From assembly GCA_028673005.1 (NCBI GenBank), contig CM054115.1:190906370-190970369 (forward strand): a DNA stretch of 64,000 nt. Direction: 5' to 3'. Under the pieces are notes generated by a model. The model searched no databases and was not told the origin of the DNA. It saw only the letters and a program-made list of their open reading frames with translations. The stretch is from Tanypteryx hageni. Taxonomy: Eukaryota; Arthropoda; Insecta; Odonata; Petaluridae. A program made the position numbers and the translations under genes. Positions 55,116 through 64,000 of this stretch are shown piece after piece; position 1 is the stretch's first letter, and the number at the start of each line of letters is the position of its first letter.

Positions 55116-57359
55116 AACAGAATAAAATATTCTTGGATATTAAACGAAAAAATGGGATGAATGAAGTCATACGTATATACATTTCATGGTAATCGTACTA
55201 CCCGTTTAAATTGGAAAAGAAGAGTCTAGGATGGAAAAAAATAAATGCATAAAAAGGAATAAAATAGAATGGATGCTAGAGAAGAAAAAAAGAGGACGGA
55301 TAGAGGGAAATAGGAATAGAGAGAGAGAGAGGAATAGTGAGAGTAGAGTAAGAAGAGTAGAGAGGAATTGGAATAGAGACATACGGAGAAAGAGAGGGCT
55401 GGAGACAAAATTAGTGAGTCCGAGACATTTCTTCCCCTTTAGCGTACGGCACACAGATTGTGTGGGATCTTCTAAGTATCACTTCGCCTGATTTTTAACC
55501 TCGTGTGGATATCTTGGGTAAAGTGTGTCCTAATTAAGTATTTGTCATCAGCATCACATTATCTTCAAGGAAATTAAGACAAAATAAGAATTTCCAAGAT
55601 GTTTTTTCTAAAACATATTATTTAATTGTTACAAAGAGCTTAACGTGTGAACTTAATGATAAATTACCTTTATTCACGAAAGAAATTAAAATTGAGTTCA
55701 TAAAATTAAAATCTATATGTTAAAGTCGCAATTTAAAAAAGGTTTGGTCCGTATCGATGGGAGATAGATATCTTAAATTAATTTAGAATTAATGCCACGT
55801 GGGCTCTCAAGGACACGACTCGATAAGCGATCGCAGGAGGGAAGTGATTGAGAAGAGCACGGGTTGGGAAAGAAGATTCAATCGCTTTAAAAGGGAATAT
55901 TTCGGATACGCGCCATTAAACGCGATGGCCATCACTGTAGCACTAAGTTAAAGGTTATAGCGGTGTACATCTCTAACACTCTACGAGAAAAATGATTTAG
56001 TCGCCGATTATAAAGTATAGAGCTTCTCCTGATGTATTTCATCAAGAATCGTTCGATAGAAGAGGTTTTAAAAAATGTGAAGGGGCTTTTCCATCCTACT
56101 GGCATTTTCACTCAATACTTTATTAGGAGATACGGGTTGACTTTTCGATTCGATAACTACAATATTCATATGCTTTTGTCGTTAGAGAACGACGCGAGTA
56201 AGGACATTTTTAATGCAGTGTTTATTAACTGTGAAAAAATGCGACCATTGACTTTATGAGGAGAGTTAGACATTCGGCCATATGCAGGAATTATTGAAAT
56301 CTTAAGTTTTGTATCTATTACTAAGAGAACTGTAAAACACCTGAGTTGCCAGATTTGATGAGATAAACTTCTATCACTGTTGCAGTGTTTAGATAAATAT
56401 ATTCATGGGAACTGTTTTTTAAAGCATACGCTACCACGACCACGAGCCTTTGAACGTGTTTTTTTAACGAACGATGATATTGCGCTAATCCTTTATATTC
56501 AACTAGGGTTACCACCTTTTTCTGGTGTCATTACCGAACACGGAATAAAACCATGATATTGTTACTCGATTTGAACAGTCGATTCAGGTAATAATCGAAA
56601 TGCCAACTTTCGAATTATATTAAACTAAAATTTGATAAAAACGTGTTTTTATCAAATTTTTACCGAACATTTCTGTGTTCAGTACGAACAACGAACAAAT
56701 AATTTGATTACCAAACTCTTCGGGCGAAAACCGAACGGGTGGTAACTCTATATTGAACTCGCCCTCGAAATGGGACTCAAGAGCCAAAGACTCACCATCT
56801 GAGATAGCGCCAGCTACTCTCCCTCCACTCCAACTCTCCTCCCCTCCAACTCCACTCCTTCCCTCCACGCCCTCTCTCATCCCGAAATTCCCTCTTACGA
56901 GCCACCATGACCCTCCCCTCGTCTCATCTCTCCTCCACCTCTTTCTCCACTCCCAGAGCAGATCTTCCTCGTTAGCACCCGTTAAAGGAAGTCCCAATGG
57001 CCCTGCCCCGAGGCCTCATGAAACGGTCTCCATGGTGATAAGGCCCCATACGGTGCTAATCCCTTGCGACTAAGGAAAGGGGATAAGTGAGAGAGTTCGG
57101 AGAGGGTTCGGGGGATAAAGGGAGATAGTGGAATTAAGGATATATTTAACGCGCGTAACAATGAGCTGTAATCCGGTGTCCGCCCAAACAAAAAACTTCG
57201 ACGTATATACACGTTCGTTTATACCATCTGATTGCCTCATGCATTACTATCTCAAGGGATTTTTAAGAAAAATCACGCACTTTCGGCTCGTTCGAGGTCG
57301 TAAATTATCTCACAGCGGTGTAACTCATGAATTTCAGCTGCTCTGAATCACGAGAGCAG
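55116..57359. other. No recognised gene; purine-rich patch at 55225-55400
   Basis: 55225-55400 is GA-rich. 55800-56300 contains a 75-codon ORF (56032-56259) of ordinary composition but no known motif. 56740-57060 is C-rich with a 106-codon ORF of low complexity. Confidence 0.4.
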
Positions 57360-58050
57360 CCCGACTAATATGAGCCGTGTTTAACCGCCTCGTTCGACGC
57401 TCGCCAAATCCCCCAAGACACGAGCGGCGGCGCCTTTAATTCGCGGCAGGTCACGGGTTCGGGAGCCCTCTGACGCTCGCCCGGGGCGATAATTCGACCG
57501 TAACAGGATATGGCTTTCAGGGCGATTAAAATTTCGCCTCGCGCGTCTGAGGAAAGGGCGATGGCGGTGCCCGCACACACGCATGCAGGACGGCGACCCG
57601 ATGCCGCCATTAGTCTCCCCTTTCTGGTGGACACACCCACGCAATCGCTCTTGCTCGCCCATAGAGAGGGACCCGAAAAACGAGCGTGTCGGAAAGGGAC
57701 CGCCGCTAGAGGCCTCTGCAGCCCCCTAAGAGGGCCGCCGGACGGCTTCCGAGGGCCTCCTCTTCTAGAAATTCCTCGGTCTCCGCGAATGCGACGACGT
57801 AAAAGCGGCTATGAATGCCGATGGAGATTGTTACGGCACACTCGGCGATCGGCGCTTGTTTTTTCCTGGATCTAGCTGCTGGTGCGAGCGCATGGGCGTG
57901 GCCGGGCGTCGAATCCGTGTTTGCGGTCGCGAGCGGGTCTATAGGTTTTGCGTCTCGTTTTGGATATCGGATCTGAAGCCTGCGCGGAATCCGATCGAAA
58001 ACAAAAAATGCCCAAATGAGACCGGGGCCGAAATGGCAGATTTATAAAAT
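57360..58050. other. GC/CpG-rich island, possible host conserved region
   Basis: About 690 bp with high GC and many CG dinucleotides. The longest plus-strand ORF is 121 codons (57510-57875), with overlapping ORFs on the minus strand. It has no internal repeat and no TE signature, so it is a candidate for host exon or regulatory sequence; I recognise no protein domain. Confidence 0.35.
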
Positions 58051-59228
58051 ATTCTTGTACGAGGGTACTTTCCACACACCCCTGCAATTCCCAGCTTGAC
58101 GCTTTAAAGCATCTTGTTCGCAATTATTCAGAATGGTTGGCATATCTTGTTTTGCCTTGTTTCTCGCATCAAAGTTCACTAATGTTATGAGAATTTGTGT
58201 ACCCACCCACCTTTCCATTATCGTCTTTGTTGTATGAGTATAAACAGATAACCATAACCATAAAGTTGTGTTATTATAAACGACTATTGGTACGGTGCCT
58301 CATGGGGATGCTACATTTTATGCCATACATGCTTTCATGATCACATTATTATACCAATTTTCGAATTGGATCAATAATATATATTTTCAAGGAAGAAGTT
58401 TCTCTTGATTCAGCGCACATCTCCTAACAAGGGAATTTAATGGGCGCCCATGGGGATAGTCGCAAAACTCATCGCGTGATGGCATATTTCAAACGCTCCT
58501 TTATAGTGAGGCCGAGAGTTCCCCTAATCAACATGTATTGCCTCACTCCCCCAGTATCTCCCCCTCCTTCTCCTATATAACCCGTCTCACCCTCCTCTTC
58601 CCCTACCGTCCCATCTTCGCCCTTCTTTCAGCCGTCGATCGGTGGGGTCCGCTCCAAAATTTCCTCTCTCCCCCACCATCCTCCGTTCGAGTTGACCCGA
58701 TGGATTACTTCGAATCCTCGCCCCATATGTCTTTGGGTCATCTCCTAAGTGCCTATATGTCTCTTCGTTCGCTTACTATTTCTGACGCTCGGCTCTCATC
58801 ATTTCTCCTTTCCTAATAGCAGGTTCGTTAACTTTTTATCGATTCTTTAATTATACGACGATTCCCTTTTTGCCTTGCTATAGAAAAATTCCATTTTACA
58901 ATAGTCCGTGTTATCTGATGTTTTACAATAACACGTATTGTTTCAAGATAATATTCAATCCTTACTCGTTAGTGGCCATCTTTCTCAACTTTGATCTAAG
59001 TGACTCATTTGTACACAGTTCTAATATGGAACGAATTTTTATTTGACTTATTATTTATATGATCTTAAGCATTCATCTCCCTTTATTTCCGATAAACCAT
59101 TAAATTCTAATTATTCTAGAGTCGGGTTTCTTACTTTGAGACGGTATCTTCCATCTTTGGAGTAATATCAACCAGATACGATTTTGGTGTCTCATGGGGT
59201 GACATTTGAAATGAGAGCTTAGAGATTT
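58051..59228. other. No recognised gene; C/T-rich patch 58540-58710
   Basis: Short CT-rich stretch, otherwise AT-rich unassigned sequence. Confidence 0.4.
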
Positions 59229-59353
59229 CATCATCATTAGTAGTCTATCCGTAGACAGGTCCGTCATTATTCATGGTTAGACCTGGTTCTCCATATAATC
59301 CTATTTTCCGCTGTCCTCTTCATATCTAGATAACTCTTTCCCTTTCAAATCGT

Positions 59354-59593
59354 CTATGAGCTGAAACCTTTTCCTAACTCTTTCCCTTTTTCATCTAGTT
59401 TTCCTTCTAATATGTCTTTAATCATAGTCTCTCTCCTCAGGTAATGCCCAACCCAGTTTGCCTTCCTCTTTCTGATAGTCTGTATAATCATTCGCTTCTC
59501 ACCTACTCTTAGTATCACTTTATCGTATTTCATCCTACCCGACCATTTTATCTTCAGCATTCTCCTCCAAGTCCACATTTCAAAGATTTCCAA
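59354..59593 (-). pseudogene. LINE copy 2 C-terminal region
   Basis: Open 79 codons: MWTWRRMLKIKWSGRMKYDK, then RKRKANWVGHYLRRETMIKD, nearly identical to 35685-35900 of copy 1. It retains Trp of ANWVGH where copy 1 has Cys. Confidence 0.85.
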
Positions 59594-59824
59594 TATTTCA
59601 TGTCATTTTTTCTTAGATTCCATGTTTCTGCACCGTACAAAGCTATACTCCATTCATAGCATTTTATGAACTTGTTGCGGATATCTTTCCTTATATTCCA
59701 CGCAAGTAGGTGTTCTTTCTTTTGAGAGCCGCTTTTGATTTTCCTATTCTAGTCCTGATCTCATTCGTACATTCTGCTTCTCTTGTTATGATACTTCCAA
59801 GGTATTTATAGTCTGAAACATGTT

Positions 59825-60156
59825 TGTTTGTTTGTTTGAGTGCCCAGTCAATTCGCCTCTCTTACAGCACAAATGGGTATCTCAGAGGCAGTGCAATGAA
59901 TAACCGGGGAAGGAGGAGGGAAACCCGGTGCCGGTATTTGCCTGCTCTTACGAAGAACACCAGGGGGACCAACGGCTTAACGTCCCTTCCGAAGGACGGA
60001 ACAGCTGAATTTGCGCGGTCTCCTCAAACCACACAGACAGGGGGCCGGGCGACCTTGAGAAAAATCCTACTCGCGCAGGATTCGTACCCGATGACTTTTT
60101 CAAGCATCGGGCGAGTAGCAGCCAGCGTCCTAACCGCTACACCACCGGCACCCCCG
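59825..60156 (-). mobile_element. tRNA-derived SINE inserted in LINE copy 2
   Basis: An 11-bp duplication TGAAACATGTT (59814-59824 and 60157-60167) flanks the insert, and LINE copy 1 has the uninterrupted sequence at the corresponding point. On the minus strand the head has GTGTAGCGGTTAGGACG (A box) and GGGTACGAATCCT (B box) at tRNA spacing. The tail is (CAAA)n (TTTG on plus, 59823-59838). About 330 bp in all. The body between is GC-richer and unrelated to the LINE. Confidence 0.9.
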
Positions 60157-60167
60157 TGAAACATGTT

Positions 60168-60693
60168 CTAGAGGCTTTTCTCCAATACTTATGTTCAGGG
60201 TCTCTCCTTTGCCCGATATTCGAATGACCTCAGATTTTTCTGTATTTATTTCCATACCGTATTTTCTACCTGTTATTACTAGTCTATTTATAATTTTCTG
60301 GAGGTCCTCTTCCTTTCTTGGTAGAAGTACTTGATAATACGTGTATTTTACTGTTGTTATAATCCTTCCTCCAATTTTGAAATCTCCTCTGCCTTCTAAC
60401 GCTTCTTGCATTAGACTTTCTCCATATTTATTAAATAGGGTCGGCGATAGGCAGCAGCCCTGTCTTACTCCTCTACCGATATTTAATCTGCAGGTGTCCG
60501 CATTCTCCAACCTGACCTGTACAACTTGATTCACATATAGATTTCTGACCAATCTCCTGTCTTTCAAGTGTACACCTATATCCTTTAATATCTTCATCAA
60601 CGTTACCCAATTTACTCTATCATAAGCCCTCTGCCAATCTACGAAACATACGGAGATATCTTTACTGTACTCTATTGCCCTTTCTGATATCAT
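60168..60693 (-). pseudogene. LINE copy 2 reverse transcriptase core
   Basis: Continuous minus-strand frame with RT blocks: WQRAYDRVNWVTLMKILKDI, NLYVNQVVQVRLENAD, IGRGVRQGCCLSPTLFN, KYGMEINTEKSEVIRISGKG. The frame runs on into the SINE, giving a short unnatural C-terminus. The YxDD box is mutated. Confidence 0.85.
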
Positions 60694-61640
60694 TCTAAGT
60701 TCCCCTAAAGCATCTGGAGTTCCTTGTGCTTTTCTGTAAACCGATTTGATCCCCCCCTAGCATTTCTTCTGCCTTTTTCTCCAGCTTTTTATTAAGAATC
60801 CTCGTGATGATCTTCGAAGAGTGTGACAGAAGGTCTATCGTTCTGTAGTCTTTACATTTCATTGCCTATTGCTCCTTATTTAGAGGGATCATTGTTACAT
60901 CTAGGAAATCCCGTGTCGTAAGTCTTTTTAATTAATTTCGTGATCACTTTAGTCCTTCTGCTTCTATGACTTTAAGTACCACAGCCGGTATTCCATCTCT
61001 GCCTGTGGCTTTTCCTTTCTTTAGTTCCACTATCGCTTTTTCTACTTCGCTCTCCATAATACTTGGTCCTAAGTTGTCTTCTTCAAAATTTTCCTCATCT
61101 TCCTATTTTTGGCGATCCTGCCTGCTTGCTGTATAGTTCCTTAATGCATGCTTCCCATATGTGTGCTACATCCTTTGTTTCTGAGACTTCCCATCCGTAG
61201 TCATAATTCCTTTGCCACGAATTCCATTAGACTTCTTATCTTCTAATTCCAGTACTCTATCGTACATCATATCGTACCGTCCTAACTTCTCCATTTGTTG
61301 TATTTAATCACATTTCTCTTTTAACCAATTTTCTCTAGCTTTATCTGCTACCCTTCTCAACTCATTGTTTATACGTCTATAGTTGGCTCTACCTTCTTCA
61401 CTGTTAACGTTTTTCCATTATCGTCTCTCATCCATTTTCTCCAGCATTTTCTTAGTGATTCATGGTTTTCTGATTTTCATCTCTCGTTTTCCAATCTCTT
61501 TATCCAAGATATCCTTGATACTGATTTTAATTTCACTCCATTCTATATCCACGTTCTTTGTTTTTCTTCCAAATTTTTAGGCGATCTTCCGACTTGATGC
61601 TAACAATATCCTGCCTTCTTTCACTTTTTTTAGATCCCAA

Positions 61641-62364
61641 TTTTGATGAGAAAGACAGACTTAGAGATTTATAAATTCAAATTTTAATAGCGTTCCATAT
61701 TGCTAGTGAATTTTATTAGCATTCATTACATTGTGTAGCTATTCTAAAAGAGTCAACTTTTTTTCGATTGATTTATAGATTTTCATTCTTTTCCGGCGTT
61801 TACATACAAAATCAAAGAGGTTTTACCAAACTTAAATATAGGTACATTATTTTAATTTCAAATATGAATGTATAATTAAAACAATTCAGCATCCATACCG
61901 AATGCTTTCGTTTTATTGTAATTTTTTGTTGTTGCCACACTGCATATGCGTCAATGATTTACCTCGAATATCCAAAATTTGTGGCGATTTAGTTATTTTC
62001 ACGGCTGAAATTAAATTTTCATCAATTTTTATCTTTCCATTTCTGCTTTGCAAGCTCTTTCTCGGAACCTTATGCTTCATGCAAATAATGCTCTGTCGTC
62101 AGCGACACGAATCCGACAGAACCGTCACAATCTAGTCTCGAAGTGAATTCCAACCGCCGCCGAAGGGGAATCTGCGCAACATCAATCGCCTGTTATTATT
62201 GTCCAGAGTCCTCTCATCTCTGATTGTGCGAACACGAAAGACTCGAATCATCCTCGCTCATTCATGCGGTTTTCAATTTAATCGGTGACATTAATTCACT
62301 AACAATAAGATCAGCATTTCCGAATCGAGTAGGTTCGAATTCCACGTTAGTGCACACGAACAAG
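61641..62364. other. No recognised gene
   Basis: AT-rich, with short ORFs lacking motifs. A B-box-like GTAGGTTCGAATTCCACG is at 62328-62345, without an evident A box. Confidence 0.4.
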
Positions 62365-62407
62365 AGAGGAGAGATGCTCACATCATGCGTGTATACATGC
62401 GAGGCTG

Positions 62408-63236
62408 AGGCATTCTTTACAATTTATGCAATCATGTGAAAAAGATAAATATTGGTGGTTTAGTATAATGTCTAAGAACTAAAAAATGGTATTCCAGCAG
62501 TTATGCCTAATAAATATCGAATTTTTATTCACTGAATAATTTCCTAACAATTGTAAATAATAAAATTATGGACAATTATTTTAAAATTACCTCAATCGAA
62601 TAGTAGTATTGTTAGTTAGTTAGTTTATGTTCACGTTCATTCCTCCGTCGTAAATTACCCATTTCTTTTCACTTACAAACGCTGTGTTTACGTAAAGAAA
62701 ATAGACGTATATACGTTCATTTCTTCTTCGTAAATAATCCATCTCCCTTCATTTACCAAACGCTGCGTGCGCACGAAAGATAATTAAATTAATTAGGTAT
62801 TTGCACCAGATATTATTTACTTCAGTTTCCATGAAGATTATTTCGTTGACAAAAATTAAAAAACGGGTAAAATTCTGTCCGATGTCAATTACTACTTTAA
62901 AGTTTGATTTTCTTTGAATCGGCTATTCCTTCGATAAAAATTTATCGAAAAAAACATATGCTATTTCACTAGTTCTAAGATTTAGTATGAGGACTTTTTT
63001 CATAAGTGATATTTTGGGAGATATAAAGAAAAGATAATTTTTTGTCACCAGTCAAGTGGCACTCTCGTTTAGGCTACGTGAATAATTTATATCATTTTCT
63101 TATTTTCTTTGTCCTTATGTTCTAAATATCAAATTTCATGCACATCCGCTTAGTAGTTTAGCAGATGAAGTATGCGTACGGACGGACACGACCTTACCAT
63201 CAGGCGTTCTTTGTTTACTTTTTGTAAAAAACGCCT
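62408..63236 (+). mobile_element. AGGCGTTCTTT family, most complete copy (copy 4), about 0.83 kb
   Basis: The 5' end AGGCATTCTTTACAA (62408-62422) is the reverse complement, with few changes, of the 3' end TTGTAAAAAACGCCT (63222-63236). In other copies the ends are the exact pair AGGCGTTCTTTACAA / TTGTAAAGAACGCCT. The first 590 bp align with 28656-29250; the last 250 bp align with 16900-17145 and 36062-36293 and include CGGACGGACACGACC and the terminal hairpin. No coding. A target duplication is not clear, partly because about 45 bp upstream is also shared with copy 2. Confidence 0.75.
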
Positions 63237-63239
63237 AAA

Positions 63240-64000
63240 AACGAACTTTAAATCATATCTCGTAAAATATGATTTAATCCCAAAAAGTCTTCAAGAAAAT
63301 CTTTAAAAGTAGTTAAAAAATATTTCTTTTCCTAAAAATTTTGATCATAAGAGTAGCCGTTCAACAAGACATTCGTAATTAGTTCGGAACTTAGAAAAAT
63401 TCTTGCATGGATACTTAACTGTTGTCAACAAAATCAATTTTATTCGTAACTGTAGTAAATACGATTTGCTATGATTAAGATGATAGCACGTTTTATTTCC
63501 TTATGCGGGCGTGCAGCATTTTTTAAACAGAAGAAAATGAATTACCAACCACGACGAAGAGAAAGTAAAAGTAAATGTTACAACTACTTAACTCAAGTGA
63601 GGTATATTTAAAATAATTTTTGATTGTTTGACTAATTACAACTGATTAAAAATAAGTCGGTAAATTAAAATTTCCTATTTCCCTGGCATCATTTCTGATG
63701 CATCGTCATTAAAATTACGTAAATACATTTATTAAGCTCTGACGTTCACAGTATATCGCTTAGTTTCAAATTATCCATCGCACAAAACACGCCTATTATT
63801 TGTAACACACTGTACAGTGTACACTGTCCTAGATTTTTAATGCCGCATGGGCATTTCCTATGTCGTTGATGTTTTCAGGGGTGTCGCTATTTAAATTTTT
63901 ATATTGTTAATCTTCAAACGATGAACTTGCATTTTTTTACACTTTTGTCCGTATTTTAACGTTTATAATCGCCGATTTAATGTGATGAAATAATGATTAA
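63240..64000. other. AT-rich, no recognised feature
   Basis: No repeat partner elsewhere in the window, no ORF of note. Confidence 0.45.

Larger units (their letters stand above)
59229..61640 (-). mobile_element. 5'-truncated LINE copy 2 (same family as 33130-36060), carrying a SINE
   Basis: The reverse complement aligns with copy 1 from about 33975 to the 3' end; the breakpoint near 61640 falls inside the endonuclease-RT spacer, a typical 5' truncation. Shared 3' end: GGACCTGTCTACGGATAGACTACTAATGATGATG. The RT part (60693-60168) contains ISVCFVDWQRAYDRVNW and GVRQGCCLSPTLFN. The catalytic box reads YTYYQ where copy 1 has YADDQ, so it lost both Asp. The C-terminal domain is at 59593-59354. 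Confidence 0.9.

Overview
The window looks like a gene-poor, AT-rich intergenic or intronic stretch of an animal nuclear genome, most likely an arthropod and probably an insect. The evidence is the mix of decayed eukaryotic transposons (hAT, pogo/Tigger, Helitron, Ty3/Gypsy-like LTR, APE-type LINE, tRNA-derived SINE), long TA and GA microsatellites, and the absence of operons or dense ORFs. No intact host protein-coding gene, rRNA or convincing functional tRNA was found. Almost every coding signal is a broken transposase, helicase or reverse transcriptase. The species cannot be named from the sequence alone.

Layout. 1-4.4 kb: an edge-truncated unknown ORF (minus), purine-rich tracts, a SINE-like repeat and a 320-bp dispersed repeat. 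4.4-5.9 kb: a short hAT element with a perfect 8-bp target duplication. 7.6-9.2 kb: a near-perfect 75-bp-arm inverted repeat, a TA tract and a Helitron-like non-autonomous repeat. 9.5-10.5 kb: a Helitron helicase fragment (minus). 12.0-16.8 kb: a pogo/Tigger element bounded by terminal repeats and TA dinucleotides, split by hAT remnants and by a 2-kb LTR-retrotransposon derivative. 19.2-20.2 kb: a very long homopurine tract. 21.3-23.6 kb: a ZMYM1-like hAT element with a perfect 8-bp duplication. 25.0-26.0 kb: a Helitron inserted at an A/T site inside an older repeat copy. 28.6-33.1 kb: AT-rich repeats, TA microsatellites and two small elements with hammerhead-ribozyme-like cores. 33.1-36.1 kb: a nearly full-length but frameshifted LINE (plus). 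46.2-55.1 kb: a cluster of Helitron-like repeat copies, one of which hosts three hAT elements nested inside each other. 59.2-61.6 kb: a 5'-truncated inverted copy of the same LINE, carrying a SINE with an 11-bp target duplication. 62.4-63.2 kb: the most complete copy of a roughly 0.83-kb repeat family seen elsewhere in the window. The intervals 36.8-44 kb and 55.1-59.2 kb are the least repeat-like and include two GC/CpG-rich islands.

How it fits together. The window is best read as a record of layered insertions. Relative ages can be read from nesting: the Helitron-like repeat is older than the outer hAT, which is older than a 0.3-kb hAT MITE, which is older than a BED-finger hAT; Tigger is older than its LTR insert; the LINE is older than the SINE. 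The most interesting unexplained signals are the composite arrangement of Helitron-like 3' ends, TA tracts and hammerhead-like modules, and the 0.83-kb family with AGGCGTTCTTTACAA termini.
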